NCBI RefSeq assembly: GCF_004216955.1
Contig: NZ_SGXL01000001.1
Coordinates: 496,001 to 560,000 of the forward strand
Direction of reading: 5' to 3'
From: Fictibacillus sp. BK138
GTDB taxonomy: Bacteria > Bacillota > Bacilli > Bacillales > Fictibacillaceae
Length of the DNA: 64,000 nt
This document shows, piece after piece, positions 50,496 to 58,461 of this stretch. Each line of letters starts with the position of its first letter. Positions within the stretch are counted from its first letter, which is position 1. A model generated the notes under the pieces. It was not told where the DNA came from. It ran no database searches and saw nothing but the letters and a program-made list of their open reading frames with translations. The translations under genes and the position numbers were made by a program.

Positions 50496-52664
50496 TTATT
50501 TCACTAATCTAAAAGGAATTTCCGTAACGTCATAGCTGTTTTTTCCAATAAACGCGGTAAACTTGCCTGCATCGCTCTTAAACTCCAGGTTTTCGTGATG
50601 ATAGCGAAGCATTTCTTCTGTGATCTCAAACGTCACCTTTGTTGCCTCGCCAGCTTCAAGAGCAATCTTTTTATAACCCTTCAATTCTTTTACCGGACGT
50701 ACGACTTCGCCGGCGATATCGCGAATGTACAATTGGACAAGCTCTTCTCCAGCTCGATCCCCAGTGTTCGTTACGGTTACAGAAGCAGTCAGCTTTCCGT
50801 CCTCGGTTAACGTATCACCAGATAATTTCACATCATCATATTTAAATTCGGTATAGCTCAATCCGAATCCGAATGGGAATAACGGCTCGTTCGGAATATC
50901 GAGATAATGCGACAGGTAGCGCTCTTTGTTATCAGGAGTCGGCTGCGGACGGCCAGTATTAAAATGATTATAGTACACAGGAACCTGTCCGACTGAGAAC
51001 GGCATCGACATCGATAAACGTCCAGACGGATTCACATCTCCGAACAATAGGTCGGCAATTGCAGCGCCGCCTTCTGTACCTGGATACCAAGCTTCCAGCA
51101 CCGCATCGACATGTTCCACGACACCATGCAGGTCGAGCGGACGGCCGTTAAACAGTACTGCAACAGTTGGTTTTCCAAGTTTCTTGATCTCCTGAATTAA
51201 TTGAAGCTGTGGTTCTGGCAGTCGGATATCTGCACGGCAGCCAGCTTCACCGCTCATGAAAGAGGCTTCCCCAAGCGCCAGCACAACCACATCAGCATCT
51301 TTCGCTGTATCCACTGCTTTCTTCAACTGTTCAGGTGTGACGGTTTCAACATCACAGCCGGCAGCAATAGAAAGAAGGGAAGGATCTGCTAATTTTGTAC
51401 GCAATCCAGCATCCACTTTTACAACGTCATCATGAGCTCCTTGCCATGACCAAGGTCCCATCAGATCGCCGCTTTCTGCAAACGGACCGATCAATGCGAT
51501 CTTTTGTTCCGGTTTTAACGGCAGTACATTTTCATTTTTCAAAAGAACACATGATTTGGCTGCCAGTTCACGAGCTGATTGGCGGTGTTCTTCACATAAA
51601 ATAACTTCAGCTGCACGTTTCTCATCTGCTCCGCGGTATGGATCTTCAAAGAGACCGAGTTTCTGTTTAAGCGTTAAAATCCGTTCAACCGACTCATCGA
51701 CAAGCGATTCTGGTAATGCTCCGCTTTCCACGAGCTCTTTTACATGGTCGATATAACAAGTGGTCATCATCTCAATATCAACGCCGGCTTGAAGCGCTTT
51801 GTACGCCGCTTCCGCTTCATCTTCCGCTACACCGTGCGGCAGCTGTTCTTTCACAGCACCCCAGTCGGAGATGATGACACCGTTAAAGCCCCACTCATCA
51901 CGAAGCAGTTCACGCATCAGCTTTTTGTTCGCAGTAGCAGGAATACCATCGACCGTGTTAAAAGCAGTCATAACCATCTCGCAGCCTTCATCTAGAGCTG
52001 CTTTATAAGCTGGAAGGTATGATTCACGAAGCTGGCGCTCTGACATGTTTACCGTATTGTAATCGCGTCCGCCTTCTGGAGCGCCATATGCTGCAAAGTG
52101 CTTCACACAAGCTGCAACCCGGTCTTTATCGTTCGTTAAATCTGACCCCTGGAACCCCCGAACAAACGCGCGTGCAAATTCGCTGTTCAGGAAAGAATCT
52201 TCACCTGTAGATTCCATCACTCGGCCCCAGCGAGGATCACGAACTAGATCGACCATCGGGGCAAACGTGACATGAACCCCAGAAACGGAAGCCTCTTTCG
52301 CCGCGATCTCAGCACTTTTTTCAGCGAGTTCCATATCCCAAGAACAGCCGATCGCAAGCGGAACGGGGAAGATGGTTTTAAACCCATGGACGATGTCAGC
52401 CATCATTAAAAGAGGAATGCCGAGGCGGTTCTCCTTTAGATGAGCCTTCTGAATATTTCTTGTTTCTTTTGCTCCAGATCCTCCGAGCACGGAGCCAGTA
52501 TTTCGGACATTTTCATCAGTGATTCCCATTTCCTGCATTGGCCCAGTAATGAATCCCTGATCAGATGAACCTTTGAAAAAAGGTGTAGCTAACTGAATCA
52601 GTTGGCCGATCTTTTCATCCAATGTCATTTCGTCAATCAAATGTTGTACGTTTTGCTTAAGCAT
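50496..52664 (-). CDS. GH3 beta-glucosidase, cytoplasmic
   Basis: A 722-residue GH3 enzyme: 'LIDEMTLDEKIGQLIQL' at residue 9, substrate loop 'CVKHFAAYGAPEGGRDYN' near 185, nucleophile D267 in 'GVIISDWGAVKE', the (alpha/beta)6 domain ('SCVLLKNENVLPLKPEQKIA') from ~380 and a C-terminal fibronectin III-like domain ('VTVTNTGDRAGEELVQLYIR'). No signal peptide. ATG 52664 follows GGAGGG; the upstream open frame runs through the operators and is not used. It probably trims glucosides from the adjacent glycan locus; some GH3 enzymes of this type prefer beta-1,2 links (sophorose). Confidence 0.92.
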   Translation of the reverse strand: MLKQNVQHLIDEMTLDEKIGQLIQLATPFFKGSSDQGFITGPMQEMGITDENVRNTGSVLGGSGAKETRNIQKAHLKENRLGIPLLMMADIVHGFKTIFPVPLAIGCSWDMELAEKSAEIAAKEASVSGVHVTFAPMVDLVRDPRWGRVMESTGEDSFLNSEFARAFVRGFQGSDLTNDKDRVAACVKHFAAYGAPEGGRDYNTVNMSERQLRESYLPAYKAALDEGCEMVMTAFNTVDGIPATANKKLMRELLRDEWGFNGVIISDWGAVKEQLPHGVAEDEAEAAYKALQAGVDIEMMTTCYIDHVKELVESGALPESLVDESVERILTLKQKLGLFEDPYRGADEKRAAEVILCEEHRQSARELAAKSCVLLKNENVLPLKPEQKIALIGPFAESGDLMGPWSWQGAHDDVVKVDAGLRTKLADPSLLSIAAGCDVETVTPEQLKKAVDTAKDADVVVLALGEASFMSGEAGCRADIRLPEPQLQLIQEIKKLGKPTVAVLFNGRPLDLHGVVEHVDAVLEAWYPGTEGGAAIADLLFGDVNPSGRLSMSMPFSVGQVPVYYNHFNTGRPQPTPDNKERYLSHYLDIPNEPLFPFGFGLSYTEFKYDDVKLSGDTLTEDGKLTASVTVTNTGDRAGEELVQLYIRDIAGEVVRPVKELKGYKKIALEAGEATKVTFEITEEMLRYHHENLEFKSDAGKFTAFIGKNSYDVTEIPFRLVK

Positions 52665-52713
52665 GAATAAGTCCCTCCAGAGAGTTTTTTCATTATATAT
52701 ACGTAACCGGCAA

Positions 52714-52727
52714 TCGAAACGTTTCGA
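52714..52727. promoter_or_regulatory. AAACGTTT-core operator of GH3 gene
   Basis: Perfect 14-bp palindrome TCGAAACGTTTCGA between the GH3 promoter and start codon, the same core as sites upstream of the GH35 operon. A degenerate second copy, TCGAAACGATTCA, is at 52781-52793. Confidence 0.6.
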
Positions 52728-52744
52728 CAATTCTGTTACTATGA

Positions 52745-52773
52745 ATTATAAGCGCTTTCATTTTAAGAGTCAA
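52745..52773 (-). promoter_or_regulatory. sigma-A promoter of GH3 gene with cre site
   Basis: Minus strand TTGACT (52773-52768), 17-bp spacer, TATAAT (52750-52745). TGAAAGCGCTTATA (52760-52747) matches the cre consensus at 13 of 14 positions and overlaps spacer and -10, so CcpA repression is likely. Confidence 0.72.
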
Positions 52774-52953
52774 CGGAAAATCGAAACGATTCACCAAATG
52801 ACGTTTTTATATATCTTAAATGCTTAAAAATAAACTGGGATGACTTTTCAGGCATAACATTATAGGTGTTTCATAAAGTGTAAAGTCATGTTTTTTAAAG
52901 GATTTGATGTAAGAAAAAGAAGGAATAGATATATTGGAAAAGGGGATGAGTTG

Positions 52954-53592
52954 ATGAAGAGAATCCTTAAGTATGGAATCTTATTTACACTTATTTTCTC
53001 TTTAACTGCATGTTCCAGCGGTGAAAAGGAAACAGTAAAACCTCAAACACCACCTACTAAAATAAAAGAAAAAGAAAACAATAAGGAGCAAGAGGGCCAG
53101 CCAGAATCAAACCTTCCACTAACTAAAAATATTGAATTAGAAATCGAGGGGATGAAAGAACAGCGACCTGCTGAACTACAGCAAAGCTCTAACGGCTACC
53201 ACTTTTATATGCTTGACCTTTACAATTTTGAAAAAGAGAACGAGACGACTGGAAAGATTTCGTTTGCAAACGATCCATCTTTATATGCCATAGTAGAAAA
53301 GCTTGATGAATCAGCGGAAATCGATAGCTTGAAAGAAGAATCATTGAAAAAAGCCGAGGAACAAACCGGAAATGCGAAAGAGTTACCAGCAACCGACATT
53401 TACTTCCCTTACTTTCATGATGCGAAGTTTTTCGTTAAGGGTACCAGCGAAGAGTACGATGTGGTGATGTATCTTGTGAAGGAAGTAGAAGGAGAATTGT
53501 TTTACTTCTCGCTTCATATCCCTTCAAAAGCAGAAATGGAAGGTGTGGAACCGAGTTTGTGGGCTATGCTGGGAACCGTGAAACCAAATTAG
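52954..53592 (+). CDS. lipoprotein, unknown function
   Basis: A 212-residue lipoprotein with lipobox 'LTAC' (Cys 18), a Lys/Glu-rich linker (~20-50) and a compact domain with 'GYHFYMLDLYNFEKEN' and 'TDIYFPYFHDAKFFVKGTSE'. ATG 52954 follows AGGGGATGAG. No family recognised; many Bacillaceae have such stress- or sporulation-associated lipoproteins. Confidence 0.7.
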   Translation: MKRILKYGILFTLIFSLTACSSGEKETVKPQTPPTKIKEKENNKEQEGQPESNLPLTKNIELEIEGMKEQRPAELQQSSNGYHFYMLDLYNFEKENETTGKISFANDPSLYAIVEKLDESAEIDSLKEESLKKAEEQTGNAKELPATDIYFPYFHDAKFFVKGTSEEYDVVMYLVKEVEGELFYFSLHIPSKAEMEGVEPSLWAMLGTVKPN

Positions 53593-53600
53593 AACAGATA

Positions 53601-53630
53601 AAAACCCGGACAGGGGCGCCGGGTTTTCTT
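53601..53630. terminator. bidirectional terminator between lipoprotein and small gene
   Basis: Stem AAAACCCGG/CCGGGTTTT serves both convergent genes. Confidence 0.75.
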
Positions 53631-53856
53631 ATTTTACTAAATCATTCAATTTTTCATTTCGTTCTTCTCTTTCTGTTTCATCCGCAAGATCGTACTTCTT
53701 CAATAGATGAAAGACATCGTTTAAGAACTCCTGATCTGCTTCTTCTGTCAAAGAATCACTTACTCTAGCGATCAACTCTTCTGGCATAAAAGGAGTTTGG
53801 TCAGCTAGTTTTCCTTTCACATCTTCTAACGTATGATCAATCATGCATTTTCCCAC
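53629..53856 (-). CDS. small conserved-type cytoplasmic protein, unknown
   Basis: A 75-residue, mostly helical acidic protein ('DHTLEDVKGKLADQTPFMPE', 'QEFLNDVFHLLKKYDLADE'). A GTG at 53856 is 8 bases after GAGGAG; a GTG at 53865 overlaps that site. No membrane segment. It is convergent with the lipoprotein gene and divergent from mtnK. I do not recognise a family. Confidence 0.55.
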   Translation of the reverse strand: MGKCMIDHTLEDVKGKLADQTPFMPEELIARVSDSLTEEADQEFLNDVFHLLKKYDLADETEREERNEKLNDLVK

Positions 53857-53914
53857 GGCTTTCACTCCTCTACTCGATTTTCTTTATTTATACCACACTT
53901 GTTTCTCTTAATCA

Positions 53915-53961
53915 TTGACTCTCACTCGCTATATCTTGATAATAATAGTGTAAGCGCTTAC
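53915..53961 (+). promoter_or_regulatory. mtnK promoter with start-site palindrome
   Basis: TTGACT (53915), 17-bp spacer and GATAAT (53938), followed by the perfect palindrome GTAAGCGCTTAC (53950-53961) at the expected start site; in the form TGTAAGCGCTTACT it resembles a cre. The leader of ~40 bases is too short for an S-box riboswitch. Confidence 0.6.
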
Positions 53962-53994
53962 TTTTTAAGTGCGTAGAATAGAGGGGGAAGCTGA

Positions 53995-55221
53995 ATGTCG
54001 CGTTTTTCTAGCTATTTTTTAATGAACACAGATGATGTCATAGATTATGTAAAAGAGAAGCTCACAATCTTTAGAGAAGATGCTGAGTTGACGTGTAAAG
54101 AGATCGGAGACGGTAACTTAAATTATGTTTTCCGCGTGGTTGATGAAAAGCACGGTGATTCTGTAATCATCAAACAAGCGGGTCACACTGCACGAATTTC
54201 AGATGAGTTCAAGCTTTCGACAGACCGGATCAGAATCGAATCCAACGTCCTCTTGCTGCAGGACAAGCTGTCACCTGGATTGGTGCCGACTGTCTTGTTG
54301 TTTGATGATGTGATGAGCAGCTGTGCGATGGAGGATCTTTCGGATTATACGATCATGCGAACGGCACTCCTAAACCACGAAACGTTCCCAGCTTTTGCAG
54401 ACCACATTACAACGTTTATGGTGAACAACCTGCTTCTGACTTCTGATGTTGTTATGGAACATAAAGCAAAAAAGGAACTCGTGAAGCAGTATATCAACAC
54501 AGAACTTTGTGAGATTACAGAGGATCTCGTGTACACAGAACCTTTTTACGACAATAACAATCGAAATGAATTGACTCCTGGTAACGAAGAGTGGATTAAG
54601 TCTACCATTTATGACGATGAAGACTTAAAATTAGAAACGGCAAAGCTGAAGTTCAGTTTTATGAACAACGCTCAGGCGCTGCTTCATGGCGACCTTCACA
54701 CCGGTTCAATTTTTATAAAAAATGATCGTACAAAAGTGATCGATCCGGAGTTTGCGTTCTACGGACCTATGGGATATGACGTCGGAAACGTGATTGCGAA
54801 CCTGTTCTTTGCTTGGGCGAACGGCAACGCAAACGAAAATAAAAATTTTACGGAATGGATCGAAAAAACAATTGAAGAGGTTGTTGACCAATTTAAAGAA
54901 AAATTCTCGTATAAATGGGACCAGGAAGTAACGGAACTAACAGCGAAACAAGCTGGCTTTAAAGAGTGGTATCTGGATGAGGTACTTGCTGATACGGCAG
55001 CCGTTACGGGACTGGAGCTGACTCGCAGGATCATTGGACTAGCAAAGGTGAAGGATATTTCGTCTATTTTAGACTCAAATAAACGTATCGAAGCCGAGCG
55101 GATTTGTTTAACAGCAGCGATCCGTTTCATGAAGCAGCGTTCTCAATTTACTGAAGGAAAAGATTTCGTTGTTGCATTTAAAGAAGCGGAAAAAATGGTG
55201 AAAGGCTTAAAGGTGATGTAA
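53995..55221 (+). CDS. mtnK: S-methyl-5-thioribose kinase (or 5-deoxyribose kinase)
   Basis: A 408-residue MtnK-type kinase with an aminoglycoside-phosphotransferase-like fold: '[20 protein letters not shown]' near residue 35, '[13 protein letters not shown]' near 231 (catalytic Asp), '[20 protein letters not shown]' near 248. It phosphorylates methylthioribose, and in related systems 5-deoxyribose. Length is normal. The stop directly precedes the mtnA start. Confidence 0.9.
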   Translation: MSRFSSYFLMNTDDVIDYVKEKLTIFREDAELTCKEIGDGNLNYVFRVVDEKHGDSVIIKQAGHTARISDEFKLSTDRIRIESNVLLLQDKLSPGLVPTVLLFDDVMSSCAMEDLSDYTIMRTALLNHETFPAFADHITTFMVNNLLLTSDVVMEHKAKKELVKQYINTELCEITEDLVYTEPFYDNNNRNELTPGNEEWIKSTIYDDEDLKLETAKLKFSFMNNAQALLHGDLHTGSIFIKNDRTKVIDPEFAFYGPMGYDVGNVIANLFFAWANGNANENKNFTEWIEKTIEEVVDQFKEKFSYKWDQEVTELTAKQAGFKEWYLDEVLADTAAVTGLELTRRIIGLAKVKDISSILDSNKRIEAERICLTAAIRFMKQRSQFTEGKDFVVAFKEAEKMVKGLKVM

Positions 55222-56325
55222 ATGTCAGAACAGCTAATACCGATTCAGTGGAAGGATGACGCGCTGGTTTTGCTAGACCAGACGACGCTTCCGAATGAAG
55301 TGAGATATGATTCTTATAAAACGATAGAGAGCGTATGGGACGCGATCGTGACGATGAAAGTTCGCGGTGCACCAGCGATTGGCGTGTCTGCAGCTTACGG
55401 ACTATACCTGGGTGTGATGGATGCGCCAGAGGACTCTTTTGAAACGTTCTTTTCTTATTTAAAAGAGAAGTCCGATTACCTCGCGACTTCAAGGCCTACG
55501 GCGGTTAACCTTTTCTGGGCATTGGAGCGAATGGAGGGAAAGGCGAAGTCAATGTCATTGAGTCCTGTTGCTGAAATTAAGAAAGCTTTGTCATTGAGTC
55601 CTGTTGCTGAAATTAAGAAAGCTTTGCTCCAGGAAGCCATCGCCATCCATAAGGAAGACGAAGAAATCAACCGTATGATTGGTGAAAATCTCTTAACGCT
55701 TTTATCTGATGGTATGGGGATTTTAACTCATTGCAACGCGGGAGCTCTTGCAACGACTAAATATGGAACGGCGACGTCTCCTATGTATCTTGCAAAAGAA
55801 AAAGGCTGGGACATCAAGGTTTACGCTGATGAAACAAGACCGCGATTGCAAGGGTCAACCCTCACCGCGCTTGAACTTCAGCGTGCGGGAATCGATGTTA
55901 CGGTGATTACCGACAACATGGCGGCGATGGTCATGTCACAGGGGAAGGTACAAGCTGTGATCGTAGGTTGTGACCGAGTGGCGGCGAACGGCGATGTAGC
56001 GAATAAGATTGGAACGATGGGTGTAGCGATCTTAGCGAAAAACTTCGGCATTCCGTTCTATGTGGCGGCTCCTACACCAACGATCGACCTTAGAACGCCA
56101 ACAGGAAAAGAGATTCCGATTGAAGAGCGCGAAGAGGAAGAAATAACGAACCGATTCGGCGTCTACACAGCACCAAAAGGCGTGAAGGTTTACAATCCAG
56201 CTTTTGATGTGACGCCAAACGAGTTCGTGACTGCGATCGTTACGGAAAAAGGAATCGTTGAAGCACCATATGAAGAAAATCTGCAAAAACTGTTTAAAGG
56301 AGCACCAGATGTTATTACAAAATGA
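55222..56325 (+). CDS. mtnA: S-methyl-5-thioribose-1-phosphate isomerase with 12-residue internal duplication
   Basis: A 367-residue eIF2B-like isomerase converting methylthioribose-1-P to the ribulose form. '[17 protein letters not shown]' near residue 47, catalytic Cys region '[18 protein letters not shown]' near 170 and Asp region '[18 protein letters not shown]' near 250. Residues 112-135 are [12 protein letters not shown] twice, from a perfect 36-bp direct repeat (55555-55590, 55591-55626), making it longer than usual. The repeat lies in a helical stretch before the active site. It starts on the base after the mtnK stop. Confidence 0.92.
   Translation: MSEQLIPIQWKDDALVLLDQTTLPNEVRYDSYKTIESVWDAIVTMKVRGAPAIGVSAAYGLYLGVMDAPEDSFETFFSYLKEKSDYLATSRPTAVNLFWALERMEGKAKSMSLSPVAEIKKALSLSPVAEIKKALLQEAIAIHKEDEEINRMIGENLLTLLSDGMGILTHCNAGALATTKYGTATSPMYLAKEKGWDIKVYADETRPRLQGSTLTALELQRAGIDVTVITDNMAAMVMSQGKVQAVIVGCDRVAANGDVANKIGTMGVAILAKNFGIPFYVAAPTPTIDLRTPTGKEIPIEEREEEEITNRFGVYTAPKGVKVYNPAFDVTPNEFVTAIVTEKGIVEAPYEENLQKLFKGAPDVITK
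55555..55626. repeat. perfect 36-bp tandem duplication inside mtnA
   Basis: Two identical 36-bp units beginning TCATTGAGTCCTGTTGCTGA, in frame (12 codons each), with no mismatch. The identity suggests a recent slippage event, or an assembly artefact. Confidence 0.95.
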
Positions 56326-56950
56326 GCGGGAACAAGTGGTTCACTACTGCCAGCAAATGATCAAACGCGGACTGACAAAAGGAACAGGCGGGAACGTTAG
56401 TATTTTTAATCGTGAAAAGCAGCTGATTGCGATCAGTCCGAGCGGAATCGACTATGATGTGATGAAGCCAGCAGATGTAGTGGTTGTGAATTTAGATGGT
56501 GAAATAGTGGAAGGCAGCTTGAAGCCATCAAGTGAACTTTCCATGCATTCGATTTTTTATAAAAGAAGAGATGACATCAATGCGGTCGTTCACACGCATT
56601 CACCGTTCGCAACGACAATCTCATCCATGCGCTGGGATCTGCCGGCTGTTTCCTATCTTGTCGCACATGCTGGGAAAAATGTTCGATGTGCGGAATATGC
56701 AAGCTTCGGAACAGAAGAGTTGGCCGAGAATGCATTTCACGCGATGGAAGGAAGAAAAGCAGTATTGCTCGCTAACCACGGCTTCCTATCCGGAGCGAAC
56801 AACATCGCAACAGCTTTTACAATCGCTGAGGAAATCGAGTTCTGCTGCGAGATTTATTACCGCACAAAATGTATCGGCGAACCGGTTATTTTAGATGATG
56901 AAGAGATGGAGCTCATGACTGAAAAGTTCAAGGTTTACGGGCAGAAATAA
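56309..56950 (+). CDS. class II aldolase (L-fuculose-phosphate-aldolase type)
   Basis: A 213-residue class II aldolase/adducin protein. '[14 protein letters not shown]' near residue 22, '[10 protein letters not shown]' near 43, '[20 protein letters not shown]' near 70 (catalytic Glu), zinc ligands in '[10 protein letters not shown]' near 92 and 'LANHGFLSG' near 152. ATG 56309 follows AAAGGAG and overlaps mtnA by 17 bases. With mtnK and mtnA it matches the DHAP shunt: cleavage of the ribulose-1-P to dihydroxyacetone phosphate and an aldehyde. A MtnB dehydratase is the alternative, but no mtnW, mtnX or mtnD is nearby. Confidence 0.88.
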   Translation: MLLQNEREQVVHYCQQMIKRGLTKGTGGNVSIFNREKQLIAISPSGIDYDVMKPADVVVVNLDGEIVEGSLKPSSELSMHSIFYKRRDDINAVVHTHSPFATTISSMRWDLPAVSYLVAHAGKNVRCAEYASFGTEELAENAFHAMEGRKAVLLANHGFLSGANNIATAFTIAEEIEFCCEIYYRTKCIGEPVILDDEEMELMTEKFKVYGQK

Positions 56951-56956
56951 GGAAGG

Positions 56957-56986
56957 AACCACATCAGGGATGGTGTGGTTTTTTAA
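56957..56986 (+). terminator. terminator after mtnK-mtnA-aldolase
   Basis: Stem AACCACA/TGTGGTT, extendable by two pairs, followed by T6. Confidence 0.8.
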
Positions 56987-56998
56987 ACATTTGTTTAA
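56983..56998. promoter_or_regulatory. TTAAACATTTGTTTAA palindrome
   Basis: Perfect 7-2-7 inverted repeat between the aldolase terminator and the small coiled-coil gene, the same as at 2924 and 61728. An extended -10, TGGTATAAT (57028-57036), follows. Confidence 0.45.
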
Positions 56999-57057
56999 CT
57001 TTAACAGCAGAAATTGAATTGGCAGTTTGGTATAATAGCCAAAAGGAGGTGAATAAT

Positions 57058-57282
57058 TTGGAAAAGAAAATAGATCAAATGATGGATGTAATGGTACAGC
57101 TTCAACAAAGTGTTCTAGAATTAAGAGATGATGTAAACGTAATAAAAGCAGATGTAGCAGATTTAAAAGTAAGAGTGACAAACATCGAAGAAAATATGGT
57201 TAGAAAAAGCGACCTTAAGTATTATGATTTTAAAATTGCTGAGCAGGATCGTGAAATATTCCAATTAAAACAACAGAACTAA
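57058..57282 (+). CDS. small coiled-coil protein
   Basis: A 74-residue heptad-rich protein ('MMDVMVQLQQSVLELRDDVN', then 'DLKVRVTNIEENM'). The TTG start follows AAAGGAGGTGAA, an unusually strong ribosome site. Composition and layout recall the coiled-coil protein at 2576-2851, including the palindrome upstream. Function unknown. Confidence 0.7.
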   Translation: MEKKIDQMMDVMVQLQQSVLELRDDVNVIKADVADLKVRVTNIEENMVRKSDLKYYDFKIAEQDREIFQLKQQN

Positions 57283-57379
57283 CCCCACGTGCAATCCTTC
57301 AAACTTCATAAATGCCCCCTAAAACCGGGTCTTACAATCACATACGGAAACACTAAAAACCCATTTCCAGGTTTTATCA

Positions 57380-57466
57380 TTATGACAATATCCACTGAAC
57401 GATTAAAAACGATGCAACAAATCCCACTACAAACGAAACGATTCCCACTATTTTTCTTTTACTCAT
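57380..57466 (-). CDS. 28-residue single-helix membrane peptide
   Basis: Minus-strand ORF MSKRKIVGIVSFVVGFVASF followed by LIVQWILS and TAA. An AGAGGAG ribosome site lies 7 bases before the ATG. Basic N-terminus plus one hydrophobic helix fits a small membrane peptide. It lies in the otherwise gene-free stretch 57283-57589. Coding status is tentative. Confidence 0.45.
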   Translation of the reverse strand: MSKRKIVGIVSFVVGFVASFLIVQWILS

Positions 57467-57589
57467 TTCCTATACTCCTCTTATCAGACAGTCTGCTCAT
57501 ACATACATATGCTACCATCACACTATCATTCAAATAAAGATTAATGTTACGCTGAAAAGGAAATATAGGTAGTGGAGGTGTTGTAAAAC

Positions 57590-58114
57590 ATGCGTTTAAA
57601 AAGTAAAAAAGTAATCAGTCTCGTTCATCATGACTTTGAGGATCTGGAGTTGTGGTATCCGATTCTTCGGTTGCGTGAAGAAGGTGCTGTTGTAGAACTT
57701 GCAGGAGAAAAGGCAGGGGAAACGTACATCGGAAAATATGGTGTACCTGCTGAAGCGGATTTCGCGTTCGGTGATGTAAATGCTGCCGATTATGATGCTA
57801 TCCTAGTTCCTGGCGGCTGGGCACCGGACAAGCTGCGCCGTTTTCCAGAAGTATTGGAAATGGTTCAGCACATGGAACAAGAGAAGAAACCGATCGGCCA
57901 GATCTGTCATGCTGGCTGGGTGCTGATCTCGGCAAAAGTGCTTGATGGCAAGAAAGTAACAAGCACACCAGGAATCAAGGATGACATGGAGAATGCGGGT
58001 GCCGAATGGATCGATGAACCCGTCGTTGTTGACGGTCATCTCGTTTCAAGCCGCCGTCCGCCGGATCTGCCGGATTATTTGAGAGAGTTTATTAAAGTTT
58101 TAGAAGCAAAATAG
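57590..58114 (+). CDS. DJ-1/PfpI-family protein (general stress type)
   Basis: A 174-residue DJ-1/PfpI protein. Nucleophile-elbow Cys is C106 in 'IGQICHAGWVLISA', with Glu in 'HHDFEDLELWYP' near residue 17 and 'DAILVPGGWAPDKLRR' near 67. Members include YraA/YfkM-type stress proteins and proposed deglycases or proteases. ATG behind GGAGGTG. Monocistronic with a terminator. Confidence 0.88.
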   Translation: MRLKSKKVISLVHHDFEDLELWYPILRLREEGAVVELAGEKAGETYIGKYGVPAEADFAFGDVNAADYDAILVPGGWAPDKLRRFPEVLEMVQHMEQEKKPIGQICHAGWVLISAKVLDGKKVTSTPGIKDDMENAGAEWIDEPVVVDGHLVSSRRPPDLPDYLREFIKVLEAK

Positions 58115-58126
58115 GTGGGAATGAAG

Positions 58127-58162
58127 CCCAAAAGGTGTTGTGAAGCATCTTTTGGGTTTTTG
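58127..58162 (+). terminator. terminator after DJ-1/PfpI gene
   Basis: Stem CCCAAAAGGTG/CATCTTTTGGG, eight-base to nine-base loop, then T5. Confidence 0.8.
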
Positions 58163-58212
58163 TATGTCTGTTTTCATTGTCAGGAGTACATATTTCTGTC
58201 GCCAGAACTACA

Positions 58213-58357
58213 CTTTGAGCGTACAAGCGAGTTTTTGAGCGGTAGTAAGTTATTTTGAGCGATACTCAAGATTCTTGAGCGAAGATCAGTATGTTTTGAG
58301 CGTAGATCAGCTATTTTGAGCGAACGTGTAACAAATAAAAAAACACGTACCGTAAAC
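58213..58357 (+). repeat. 20-21-bp-period array, TTTGAGCG core with cap
   Basis: GAGC cores at 58217, 58237, 58257, 58277, 58298 and 58318 (six units). Cap GCGAACGTGTAACAAATAAA...ACACGTACCGTAAAC with intact inverted repeat. It follows the DJ-1 terminator; the rest of the 347-bp gap has no gene. Confidence 0.88.
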
Positions 58358-58461
58358 CGATCATCCTTTTATCATATAATTCAAATCCAACGAGTTCCCA
58401 AACATCCATCCAGTCCATACACTAATTACAATTAATCTTCCTTTTTATAAGGAGTGAACAC

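Noticed and set aside
52665-52730. Longer N-terminus for the GH3 enzyme
   Set aside because: The extension covers the AAACGTTT operator and lies downstream of no ribosome site; ATG 52664 has GGAGGG at good spacing.
53881-53994. S-box (SAM) riboswitch ahead of mtnK
   Set aside because: The leader after the predicted start is only about 40 bases and has no S-box core or terminator hairpin.
57289-57537. 82-residue plus-strand ORF
   Set aside because: No ribosome site, atypical composition, and it overlaps a better-supported minus-strand mini-ORF.
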